45,232 nt of DNA from contig CAYOTO010000024.1 in the NCBI GenBank assembly GCA_964406945.1, positions 1 to 45,232 on the forward strand. The letters run 5' to 3'. The DNA is from UBA2266 sp964406945. GTDB lineage: Bacteria > Planctomycetota > Phycisphaerae > Sedimentisphaerales > Anaerobacaceae. Below, piece by piece: positions 18,129-25,764 of this stretch. Positions within the stretch are counted from its first letter, which is position 1. Every line of letters starts with the position of its first letter. A program made the position numbers and the translations under genes. The notes beneath the pieces were generated by a model that did not search any database, had not been told where the DNA came from, and saw only the letters and a list, made by a program, of their open reading frames with translations.

Positions 18129-19360
18129 GACCACACCCGTTGCGCCGTCGAACGAACCGTCTCGAACAGGGCCTCGACCCGCAACGCAATCCTGGCCGAA
18201 TCCGACGGTGAGTAGTCAGTTTCGATCTTCATGTACGGCAAGTTCAATTCGTCCTCGCTGAGCCTCCTTATCAGATGCGACTCGACGTCGTACGTAATGC
18301 ACGCCTGCCATACCAGGTCTACTACGCACTGCGGCCTGTACTTTTCGGCCAGTTGCCGCAATACGTCGAGCCGTCTTTCGTTTCTGGTCATGACCGAGCA
18401 CGGCAGTTGGAAGTACTTCTGAGCGATTGCAGCCAGCGGATCGTCAGCGGATTCGTCAACATCGTCGAGTATGGGCTTTAGCCCGGTGCAGTTGTCCATT
18501 GCTACAACCAGCCCACCGTTCGATTCGATGATATCTATCACCCGCTCGGCGCCGTGTGCCATGGGAACGCCGGTCATCATTACGCGCACGCGTCCATCGT
18601 TGTCACGCAACTCTCTGCCGGCAAGCGACCGTCGAATTTCGGCGTACTTGTTAAGATCGGCTTCGATACACGATATAATGCTTTTGCAGTCCAGCAGTTG
18701 TCTGCCTGTGAGAGGGGGATTTCCGGAGGCCATCAGTTCCGCCAACTCGCGTCTGAGCTTTCTTTCACGGTTCATGTCTCTAATAGCCGACCGCAGTTTG
18801 GCATCCGTGATTTTCACCCCAAACATCTCTTCCAGCACGGCTCTGAACTTGCGCAGTTCGCTGAGCCAGTGCGCCATAGCATCATCTTCGTCCGGCTTCT
18901 GCGGCAGTTCGAGTACGTGCATCGGTCGCTGCTCGGCCATGAGTTCGTACATCTTTTTCTTACCATCGCAGGTCGTCTCGGCCACCACGAGATCGGCCAT
19001 CTCGAGAAATGGATTGGCCTTTTTCACGTGGTAACCGTAAGTCGATTTTATCAGCGGGCAGAGATTCGCAGGCAAGTCTTCCTCGGCCGGGGCTATCATA
19101 TCGGCAGAACCGCCGCACAGACACACGGGCACCCCATCGGCGGCCATAATCAGCTCCCGCGGGGTGTATTCGCACATAATTCCAACAACGTGCTTTCCCG
19201 AATCACGAGCCGCCTTGGCATAATCAAGGCAGCGCTGGATCATGTCGTCGAACCATGCGGTCGGACCGCAATTGCCGGTTTTTGCGTTGCTTCCGCAACA
19301 CCGAGCATCCGCCCGCGATTTCGCACCGCCGCATGTTCTATTATCAGCACATTTTGCCAT
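18125..19360 (-). CDS. 2-hydroxyacyl-CoA dehydratase / double-cubane cluster protein-like, first component
   Basis: This 411-residue protein of the HgdB/YjiM/double-cubane type has cluster ligands Cys63 (GIMCEYTPREL), Cys101 (NLCPLIKSTYG) and Cys131 (AETTCDGKKKMYE). TTCDGKKK is a signature of the double-cubane and YjiM branch rather than of classical dehydratases. The N-terminal 33 residues carry six further cysteines (CADNRTC, CC, CG), an unusual extension. The second subdomain has YRPQCVVDLVWQACITYDVES. Known double-cubane proteins receive ATP-driven electrons from an HgdC-like activator and reduce small molecules; the natural substrate is generally unknown. It starts the ATGA/GTGA-coupled run that ends in selD, 25 bases after the methyltransferase gene. 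Confidence 0.85.
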   Translation of the reverse strand: MAKCADNRTCGGAKSRADARCCGSNAKTGNCGPTAWFDDMIQRCLDYAKAARDSGKHVVGIMCEYTPRELIMAADGVPVCLCGGSADMIAPAEEDLPANLCPLIKSTYGYHVKKANPFLEMADLVVAETTCDGKKKMYELMAEQRPMHVLELPQKPDEDDAMAHWLSELRKFRAVLEEMFGVKITDAKLRSAIRDMNRERKLRRELAELMASGNPPLTGRQLLDCKSIISCIEADLNKYAEIRRSLAGRELRDNDGRVRVMMTGVPMAHGAERVIDIIESNGGLVVAMDNCTGLKPILDDVDESADDPLAAIAQKYFQLPCSVMTRNERRLDVLRQLAEKYRPQCVVDLVWQACITYDVESHLIRRLSEDELNLPYMKIETDYSPSDSARIALRVEALFETVRSTAQRVWS

Positions 19361-19385
19361 TTTTCTCTTCTTCCGGATTACAATC

Positions 19386-20189
19386 CTACTTCTTACGGGC
19401 TACGAAGATACCCTGAGCGATTTTCCCGTCATGCGCCAATTGCTGCATGAATGTCATCTCTCCGGCCATAGTCTCCATCAAACTGGTGTTGAAACCAATG
19501 ATCTTCAATGCATCGTAAGTTAATTGCTTCTGCAGCATGTCCAGGTAAAGATCGACGTATGGGCCGAATCTGCCTGTGTCTTCGGCGATTTCGACCTCAC
19601 AGCCGTTACTGCCCAGCAGGGACCGGTAATCGCCGATACCGAGCACGCTCGGGAATTTCATAAAAGACAGAAACCGCTGTGCTTCGGCGTCCGAAAGCCC
19701 CTTGTCGCCTTCGACCCAGTCGGTAAAGGCGATTGTGCCGCCGTTTTTCACTATACGGACGGCTTCGCTTATAAGTTTTGCCTTGTTCTCGACATAGCAC
19801 CAGGCATCCTCGCCCCAGACGAAATCCGCCTTCCCGTCGGCTAAACCGCTGTCGCAGACGTCGGCCAGCGTAAAACTGATTCTCTCATCCAGTCCTTCGT
19901 CTTTACACCGCTTTCTGCCTCGCTCGACAACCTTTTCGGTCGCGTCGACGCCGTGCATCTTGCCCACTTTGCAGAACCGCACCAGAAACCGCATTCCCGC
20001 ACCGCTGCAGCAGCACAGGTCTACGCCGCTGAGGCCTTCGCCGATTTGGGCACGAGCGGCAAGGTCCATGGAAGACGAAAACCCGCCGATGTGAATCTGC
20101 TCGCCCATCACCATTTCCCACAGGTCGCCCTCCGGGCCGTTGTAGACATCCTTGACATTATCCAATCCGATGCTATCGCTGCTCTTCAT
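19386..20189 (-). CDS. Class I SAM-dependent methyltransferase
   Basis: This 267-residue protein has a class I methyltransferase fold. Motif I is GVDLCCCSGAGMRF near residue 55, the acidic strand-2 motif is MHGVDATEKVVERG, and strand 4 gives ADFVWGEDAWCYVENK. IVKNGGTIAFTDWVEGDK is typical of small-molecule (sarcosine/dimethylglycine or arsenite-like) methyltransferases. The N-terminus NVKDVYNGPEGDLWEMVMGEQIHIGG also fits that group. GGGGAG five bases before the ATG supports the start. It lies 10 bases after the DUF3034 stop and 25 before the first dehydratase-like gene, so it belongs to the selD operon. Methylation of a selenium or sulfur compound is possible but only a guess from context. 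Confidence 0.82.
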   Translation of the reverse strand: MKSSDSIGLDNVKDVYNGPEGDLWEMVMGEQIHIGGFSSSMDLAARAQIGEGLSGVDLCCCSGAGMRFLVRFCKVGKMHGVDATEKVVERGRKRCKDEGLDERISFTLADVCDSGLADGKADFVWGEDAWCYVENKAKLISEAVRIVKNGGTIAFTDWVEGDKGLSDAEAQRFLSFMKFPSVLGIGDYRSLLGSNGCEVEIAEDTGRFGPYVDLYLDMLQKQLTYDALKIIGFNTSLMETMAGEMTFMQQLAHDGKIAQGIFVARKK

Positions 20190-20199
20190 GATAACTCCC

Positions 20200-21123
20200 C
20201 TAGAACTCGTATTTTAGCTGCATTGCGAACACCTCGCCGGCGCGGTGGTTGAGTATGCTGCCGAAGTCCGCGTACCCGGCAGCAAAAGTCGTATGCTCGT
20301 CTATGATAACCGCAAGACACACATCCCACCAGTCGTTCTCTTCCTTGACCAGGTCTTTACCGCCGGCAAAAAGCTGGTTGCAGAGATCGGGTTTCTGTCT
20401 GTATTCCGCGGCCATGAGCAGATCATCAGTCAGGAAATAAATCAGACTGCCTTCGAAAGTGGTCTCCCGCGACCCCGTGAAACCCAGAAGGCCGGTGTGA
20501 ATCGCATCACCGTTTCTCAATCCCCCGGACACTATCAGAGGTTTCGGCAGCAGGCCTGCAAAAGTCTTTGTAGCTGTCGCTGTGAATTCCCAGCCCCAGC
20601 TATGGTCGGAACCGAGCATCTTCGGCGTTCCCATCAGTTGCCTGTTGATATTGCTGCAACTATCGTTCCATTTGAAATGACTGCCGAGAGTGATGGCGGG
20701 CAGCCATTGGCAGTCGCCCTGATTCTCCTTAACAACCATCATCCGCTGATTGAAATTGTGCATTACTGCGTGATTGTCTACGTGCAGTCCGGTTGCAGCT
20801 TTTACGTCCGCGGGCCAGTCGCCCAGGCCGATACGCTCGACGGCATAGCCGAATTCATACTTGCCTTTGATGTTTTCGGTAACCACGAAAGATTCGAAGT
20901 CTTTTTCGCCGAATGCAGCAAAGGTGCCCGAGACGCTCGGCCTGCCCCAAAACTCACCCGACTCAGCCGGATTTGCGAAATACGCAGTTGGCGTTATAAA
21001 TATGCCGCTGTAGCCTTCGACCATGTGGGTCGGAAGTGGAGGTCCCGCCTGGCCCTGCCCGCATAGAACTAAAAGAAACGCCGCCGTCCCCCAAATGAAC
21101 AGCCTGCTTCTGAGTCTACCCAT
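20200..21123 (-). CDS. DUF3034-family outer-membrane beta-barrel protein
   Basis: This 307-residue exported protein has a signal peptide ending GQGQAG. Alternating beta-strands are typical of the DUF3034 family: GIFITPTAYFANPAESGEFWG, KPLIVSGGLRNGD, LTDDLLMAAEYRQKP, ENDWWDVCLAVIIDEHTTFAAGYADFG. It ends with an aromatic outer-membrane sorting signal (YEF). GAGG eight bases before the ATG supports the start. The function of DUF3034 is not established; a transport or lipid role is possible. It heads the operon that runs through the methyltransferase and dehydratase genes to selD, 156 bases after the second selenoprotein gene and beyond its terminator. Confidence 0.82.
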   Translation of the reverse strand: MGRLRSRLFIWGTAAFLLVLCGQGQAGPPLPTHMVEGYSGIFITPTAYFANPAESGEFWGRPSVSGTFAAFGEKDFESFVVTENIKGKYEFGYAVERIGLGDWPADVKAATGLHVDNHAVMHNFNQRMMVVKENQGDCQWLPAITLGSHFKWNDSCSNINRQLMGTPKMLGSDHSWGWEFTATATKTFAGLLPKPLIVSGGLRNGDAIHTGLLGFTGSRETTFEGSLIYFLTDDLLMAAEYRQKPDLCNQLFAGGKDLVKEENDWWDVCLAVIIDEHTTFAAGYADFGSILNHRAGEVFAMQLKYEF

Positions 21124-21209
21124 CGTTCTATCCTCAAATTTCCGTGAAAGGGTTATCCAAAAAACAAAGAGGTGAATCTGTCAGTAGCTGCCCTCCTTTC
21201 TTTGCCAAT

Positions 21210-21249
21210 AAAAAAGGCGGATTAAGAGAAACCTAGCTCTTAATCCGCC
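21210..21249 (-). terminator. Rho-independent terminator of the second selenoprotein gene
   Basis: On the minus strand GGCGGATTAAGAG, an eight-base loop and CTCTTAATCCGCC form a perfect 13-bp hairpin, followed by T6 (plus-strand A-run 21210-21215). It lies 31 bases after the TAA at 21280 and would end a single-gene transcript. It supports the gene ending after, not at, the UGA at 21403. Confidence 0.9.
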
Positions 21250-21279
21250 GGTACGGTCGAACGTGTTGTTATCTATCGC

Positions 21280-21930
21280 TTAGATCGAGTGCCACCTCTG
21301 GTCCTGCTTGATTTCAAAGGGCCCCAGGTCTGGATTAACCTCTACCTTGAACTTGCCCTCGAAAGCTGATGGCACCCGCCACGAGTACCGGCAGACGCCG
21401 CCTCAGCCATACTCGAACTGGCCTGAAGCCAGTTCTTCGCCGTTTTGACCTACAATCTTCAACGTCGGAGCCGGTGCCCTCTGGCCGTTCTTCTGTATAT
21501 CCGTGTATTTTTCTCCGGTCTGTCCGAGGATCGAAAATCCGATGCTCACCGCCGGCCCACTGCCTTGAACATCGGCAAATATCTCGAATGGGGCCCCGGC
21601 TTTGACAACTTTCGCTTCGTTCGGCTCTACAGCAACGGACGATTCAGGTTTGCTTGTAATTTGCCAGGTATCGGTACCCTGCTTGCCGGTAAAGGTAATT
21701 CTGGTTATATCATACGTGCCAGCGGTTACCTCGACCGGGCCTGAGGAACTGCTTATCGACTCCGTCCCCAGTGCTCCGCCATCCAGCACCAACTCGCCCC
21801 CGGGATTCTCAAGTTCGACTTTACCTTTTGGACCGTCGGCGGTCGTACCGCCACCGCCGAGCGCATAGATCAGTGCAATGCCAGCGACAACAGCAACAGC
21901 GAGCGAGATGTAAACAACGGGCTTCTTCAT
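21280..21930 (-). CDS. Novel membrane-anchored selenoprotein (UGA at 21405-21403 read as Sec)
   Basis: With the UGA read as Sec this is a 216-residue protein ending at TAA (21280-21282). Residues 4-25 are a membrane anchor or uncleaved signal. Residues 40-175 are an exported beta-rich domain homologous to the one in the seven-helix selenoprotein, aligning from GTYDITRITFTG to LASGQFEYG. Sec176 is followed by GGVCRYSWRVP, nearly identical to the other protein; Cys180 makes a UxxxC pair. The 40 codons after the UGA are normal coding sequence and a terminator follows the TAA. If UGA were a stop the most conserved segment of the family would be untranslated. It is divergent from selA. The family is unknown to me; an extracytoplasmic thiol/selenol redox role is inferred. 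Confidence 0.82.
21371..21405 (-). promoter_or_regulatory. Sec codon plus bacterial SECIS-like hairpin (second selenoprotein)
   Basis: On the minus strand the UGA (21405-21403) is followed after 13 bases by GGTACTCG (21389-21382), loop TGG (21381-21379) and CGGGTGCC (21378-21371). This makes eight pairs including two G-U. The loop read as GUGGC and its distance from the UGA are identical to the first selenoprotein's hairpin. Two U-A pairs there are U-G here and one extra G-C pair is gained, so differences preserve the stem. Confidence 0.78.
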
Positions 21931-21941
21931 AAATCGTCATG

Positions 21942-21986
21942 ATTCTACTACAGCGTTTCCGGCCGTTACAAGCACAAAATTGTGCT
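21942..21986 (-). promoter_or_regulatory. Candidate promoter and operator-like inverted repeat upstream of the second selenoprotein
   Basis: On the minus strand TTGTAA (21971-21966), an 18-base spacer and TAGAAT (21947-21942) resemble a sigma-70 promoter ending 12 bases before the ATG. The perfect inverted repeat AGCACAA-AA-TTGTGCT (21971-21986) abuts and overlaps the -35 by one base, in the intergenic region shared with the divergent selA. A regulator binding there could control the selenoprotein and perhaps selA. Pattern only. Confidence 0.4.
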
Positions 21987-22204
21987 GTTTGGCCCGAGGA
22001 TAGCCGTAAACCACCCCCGGTATACGACGCGAAGCACCCGATTGGTCGTTTTTAGCCGTCTTTTTTGACCTGCCTATTCACACATATATCCGTCTGCAGA
22101 CGCTTTCGCGGCTTGCTTTGCCCCGTAACGGTCCTTATAATCACTTTCGGCGGTACGGCACCGCTCCAGAGGATCACGCGTATATGGAGATTATGGGGCA
22201 GGTT

Positions 22205-23620
22205 ATGGAAAATCAGAATCGCCCATTGCTGCGAAAACTTCCGTCGGTCGACGCACTTGTGTCTGATGAGCATTTTCAGGCCGCGTCCAAAGGCGCAGCC
22301 CGAAAACTGGTAGTCGATGCGGTCCGAAACGCCCTGGACGGTATGCGGCAGGCTATACTAAATGGTGAGTTCGACGAAGCCGACGAATCGACAATCCGGC
22401 AGAGTGTTGTCGAGCGGGCTGCAGAATCTATCGCCGCGGTTTCCGGTCCGCACTATCGACGGGTCGTCAATGCGGCGGGAATTATACTGCACACGGGCCT
22501 GGGTCGCGCGGTAATGCCGGCTGAAGCGATTGACCGGATAGATGCCCAGATGCGGGGCTATTCGCTGCTGCAGGCCGCAACGGAAACGGGCAAACGTTCC
22601 AAACGCGATGGGCGGATTGAATGGCTGCTCCGGCAACTGACCGGAGCCGAAGCCGCTACAGTCGTTAACAACAATGCCGCCGCTACAGCACTTATATTGA
22701 ATACGATAGCCGCGGGCAAGGAGGTAATAGTCTCCCGGGGCCAACTGGTCGAAATCGGCGGGGCTTTCCGCCTGCCGGATGTGATGGCTTTCAGCGGAGC
22801 GAAACTGGTTGAAGTCGGGACCACCAACAAGACCCACGCACGCGACTACGCTAACGCAATCACCGAGGATACCGCCGCGATCCTCCGCGTGCATCCGAGC
22901 AACTATAAGATACAGGGATTCTCGTCGCAGGTGCCGCTGGAGGAAATGGTGGACGTGGCCCACTCGAACAACCTGGTCATGATCGACGATGTAGGCTCAG
23001 GCGCACTTATGGACTTTTCGCAGTACGGTTTCGAACCGGAGCCGACGCTGCCCGAATCCGTCGAAAAAGGCGCCGACATTGTCTGCTCCAGTGCCGATAA
23101 GCTTATAGGCTCGTCGCAGGGAGGCATAATACTGGGCAAATCGGAGTATATCGCCGCTATACGCAAAAACCAGTTCGCCAGGATTGTGCGCGTGGGCAAA
23201 CTTACGCTCGCGGCCCTGGAAGCGACGCTTGAGCTGTTTCTCGACCAGACCACCGCCCTGTCGAAGATCCCGACTATCAGCATGGTTCTGCGTTCGCAGT
23301 CCGAACTACGTGAACGGGCCGAGGCTATCGTCAAAGAGCTTGCCGATGGAATCGACAAAAACGCTGCGGAAATCGAAACAGCGGACGGTTTCTCACAGAT
23401 GGGCAGTGGCTCTCTTCCCGCCCAGAACATGCCCACGATTCTGGTTTCGGTCCGTCCGGCGGCTATGAGTGCGGAAGCATTCGCCACGGCCCTGCGAAAG
23501 AGGAAAACACCGGTCTTTACGCGAATACAGAACGACCGCGTGCTGATGGACCCGAGAACGCTCTGGGCCGATGACGACAAGATACTGATCGAAGCCGTAA
23601 TCGATGTTCTGAGTTCCTGA
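22205..23620 (+). CDS. selA: L-seryl-tRNA(Sec) selenium transferase SelA
   Basis: SelA is a PLP enzyme that converts Ser-tRNA(Sec) to Sec-tRNA(Sec) using selenophosphate. I chose the ATG at 22205 because MENQNRPLLRKLPSVDALVSD aligns (in two parts) with the E. coli start; in-frame ATGs at 22193, 22184 and 22118 are alternatives. The 471 residues match the family length (about 460). Visible motifs are VVNAAGIILHTGLGRA (88-102), VVNNNAAATALIL (153-165), the strand VMIDDVGSGAL (258-268) and the PLP-binding Lys299 in SSADKLIGSSQGGIILG. It is followed six bases later by selB and is divergent from the second selenoprotein gene. Confidence 0.96.
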   Translation: MENQNRPLLRKLPSVDALVSDEHFQAASKGAARKLVVDAVRNALDGMRQAILNGEFDEADESTIRQSVVERAAESIAAVSGPHYRRVVNAAGIILHTGLGRAVMPAEAIDRIDAQMRGYSLLQAATETGKRSKRDGRIEWLLRQLTGAEAATVVNNNAAATALILNTIAAGKEVIVSRGQLVEIGGAFRLPDVMAFSGAKLVEVGTTNKTHARDYANAITEDTAAILRVHPSNYKIQGFSSQVPLEEMVDVAHSNNLVMIDDVGSGALMDFSQYGFEPEPTLPESVEKGADIVCSSADKLIGSSQGGIILGKSEYIAAIRKNQFARIVRVGKLTLAALEATLELFLDQTTALSKIPTISMVLRSQSELRERAEAIVKELADGIDKNAAEIETADGFSQMGSGSLPAQNMPTILVSVRPAAMSAEAFATALRKRKTPVFTRIQNDRVLMDPRTLWADDDKILIEAVIDVLSS

Positions 23621-23626
23621 TTTCGT

Positions 23627-25546
23627 ATGGAGAAGCCGCAAGTCAACATCACACTCGGCACGGCCGGGCATATCGACCACGGCAAGACGGCCCTGGTCAG
23701 GTGTCTGACCGGCTGCGACACTGATTTCCTCAAAGAAGAGAAGCAAAGGGGCATGAGTATCGATCTGGGTTTTGCCCCGTGCACGATCGAAGAACTGGAA
23801 GTCGGCATTGTCGATGTGCCGGGCCATGAAAACTTCGTCAAGACGATGGTCGCCGGGGCAAGCGGCATCGACGGGGTGATATTCGTCATCGCCGCAGACG
23901 ATGGCGTAATGCCGCAGACACGCGAGCATTTTGACATTCTCACGCTGCTTGGCGTAAAGCACGGCATAGTCGCCCTGACCAAAATCGATCTGGTGGACCA
24001 AGAGCACCTCGATATTGTGACCGAAGACATTCAGGAATTCTTGCGGGGCACTTTTCTCGAAGACGCACCGATTCTGCCGGTTTCGAGCACGACCGGTCAG
24101 GGTTTCGGCGAATTTCTTAATTCATTGAAAGACCTTGTCGCCGGTATCGAGCCAAAGAAAGCGGATTCGCTTTTCAGACTGCCCGTCGAGAGGGCTTTTT
24201 CGCTGAAAGGTTACGGAACCGTGGTTACCGGAATCCCCGTGGCCGGAACCGCCAGAACAGGCGATGAGTTGACACTTTTTCCGCACGAAGCCAAAGGCCG
24301 GGTCAAGGCCATTCAGGTGTACAAGCGGGCCGGGGACGTCGCAATGGTGGGTCAGTGCGCCGCCCTGAACGTGCCTCAATGGGATTATAAGAACATCAGC
24401 CGCGGCGATGTGGTTACGGTCGGGGGCTATTTCCAGCCGCAAAAGTGGTTTCTCTGCGATCTTCGGGTTCTTCCCATAAACCGCGTTCACATTAAGCACG
24501 CCTCGACCATGAAATTTCACACGGGCACGAGCGATATCACCTCGACCGTCTACCTGCTGGAGGGCAGCGCCGCGACCGCGGGCCAGAAATGTCTCGCACA
24601 GATACGCCTCAACGATCCGGTGGTTGCGGCTCCGGGCGATCGGTTTATTTTGCGAACACCGTCTCCGGTCCAGACCGTCGGAGGCGGGATGATAGTAGAG
24701 GCGATACCATCACGTCTGAGGCGAAGCAAGGCAGAAGTGCGGGCCGAGGCCAAAGCCAGGGCCGCGGCAGCGACCGAACCGCTGACGTTCGCGGAGTACT
24801 GTATCAAGACCGCAGAAGGATACGCGGCCACAGTTGACGCGGTCTCGCACCGAACTAAAATGCCGCCCGAAAAACTCGAGCCACTTCTGGAAGAACTGCT
24901 GCAAACGCGCGTTGTCCACAAACTCAGCGAGAAGTTGTATATACACCGCGATGTATTGGCCGAGCGTATTTCGAAATTACTGGATATTGTCGCCGATTAT
25001 CACGAAAAGCACGCGGAAAGCCCCGGCATAGCGCCCGAAGCGCTTCTGGAGGTCTCGAAACTTTCAAAGGATGTCTTTGACGGGCTTCTCGAAAGAATGC
25101 TCGGTGAGGGGACTCTGATTAAGAAAAAAGAGCTGCTGGCGCTGCCGACGCATAGGGAGCAATTCAGCGACCGCGAGCGGCAGTTGATCGAAACGGTCGA
25201 GACCATTTTCCGCAAGCAACTGTTCAATCCGCCCAGGGAGCAGGAGGCGGCGGCCGCAACCGGAGCCGAAGCCCGCGAAATCGACAGGATAATTCGTATT
25301 CTCTGTGAACAGCAGAAGCTGGTGCGTGTCGAAGGTATGTTCTTCCATGCCGAGGCCATCACCGAGGCCCGCCGCAGGCTCGTTGAGTACATAACCAAAG
25401 AAGGCCGGCTGGAGAGCGTAAAATTCAAATACCTGCTGGATACGACCCGAAAATTCGCCATTCCACTGCTGGACTATTTCGACAGGATTAACGTCCTGCG
25501 CAGAGTAGGCAATACACGCTATTTGAACAAACCGCCCGGCTCCTGA
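23627..25546 (+). CDS. selB: Selenocysteine-specific elongation factor SelB
   Basis: SelB is the GTPase that carries Sec-tRNA(Sec) to the ribosome and binds the SECIS hairpin. The 639 residues match the family (about 610-640). G1 is GHIDHGKT (14-21), the switch I region is KQRGMSIDLGFAP, G3 is DVPGHENF (63-70) and G4 is TKID (118-121). EF-Tu-like domains 2-3 include VERAFSLKGYGTVVTGIPVAG and PVVAAPGDRFILR. The C-terminal third (about 385-639) contains the winged-helix repeats that bind SECIS RNA, ending LDTTRKFAIPLLDYFDRINVLRRVGNTRYL. The ATG is six bases after selA, so the two are co-transcribed. The intact SECIS-binding part supports real UGA recoding in this genome. Confidence 0.96.
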   Translation: MEKPQVNITLGTAGHIDHGKTALVRCLTGCDTDFLKEEKQRGMSIDLGFAPCTIEELEVGIVDVPGHENFVKTMVAGASGIDGVIFVIAADDGVMPQTREHFDILTLLGVKHGIVALTKIDLVDQEHLDIVTEDIQEFLRGTFLEDAPILPVSSTTGQGFGEFLNSLKDLVAGIEPKKADSLFRLPVERAFSLKGYGTVVTGIPVAGTARTGDELTLFPHEAKGRVKAIQVYKRAGDVAMVGQCAALNVPQWDYKNISRGDVVTVGGYFQPQKWFLCDLRVLPINRVHIKHASTMKFHTGTSDITSTVYLLEGSAATAGQKCLAQIRLNDPVVAAPGDRFILRTPSPVQTVGGGMIVEAIPSRLRRSKAEVRAEAKARAAAATEPLTFAEYCIKTAEGYAATVDAVSHRTKMPPEKLEPLLEELLQTRVVHKLSEKLYIHRDVLAERISKLLDIVADYHEKHAESPGIAPEALLEVSKLSKDVFDGLLERMLGEGTLIKKKELLALPTHREQFSDRERQLIETVETIFRKQLFNPPREQEAAAATGAEAREIDRIIRILCEQQKLVRVEGMFFHAEAITEARRRLVEYITKEGRLESVKFKYLLDTTRKFAIPLLDYFDRINVLRRVGNTRYLNKPPGS

Positions 25547-25639
25547 AAAGCTTCGTCCTGTTTGGCCTTATCCGGCCGGCAGCACACTTTTGCTCATTCA
25601 GCAGGGATCTTATACCCTCCAATTCACTTCACCGATGCA

Positions 25640-25668
25640 TTGTATGTTGCGCTTCATACGGTTACAAT
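25640..25668 (+). promoter_or_regulatory. Sigma-70-like promoter for the Gfo/Idh-ThuA-GH5 operon
   Basis: TTGTAT (25640-25645), a 17-base spacer and TACAAT (25663-25668) lie about 97 bases before the ATG at 25765, in the gap after selB. The spacing is optimal and the gene has a clear GGAGG ribosome site. Confidence 0.55.
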
Positions 25669-25764
25669 TGCACCTGGCTTCGGTGCGTCAAAACAGATGA
25701 AATTGAAGTCAGGACAATAACCTGCGCCCGGTTCAGCGATTTTTTGTTTGGTGATGGAGGCATT

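Noticed and set aside
25544..25764. Read-through of the selB stop, since the frame stays open after it
   Set aside because: The protein already ends at the expected family length and the downstream residues have no coding character or motif; a promoter lies there.
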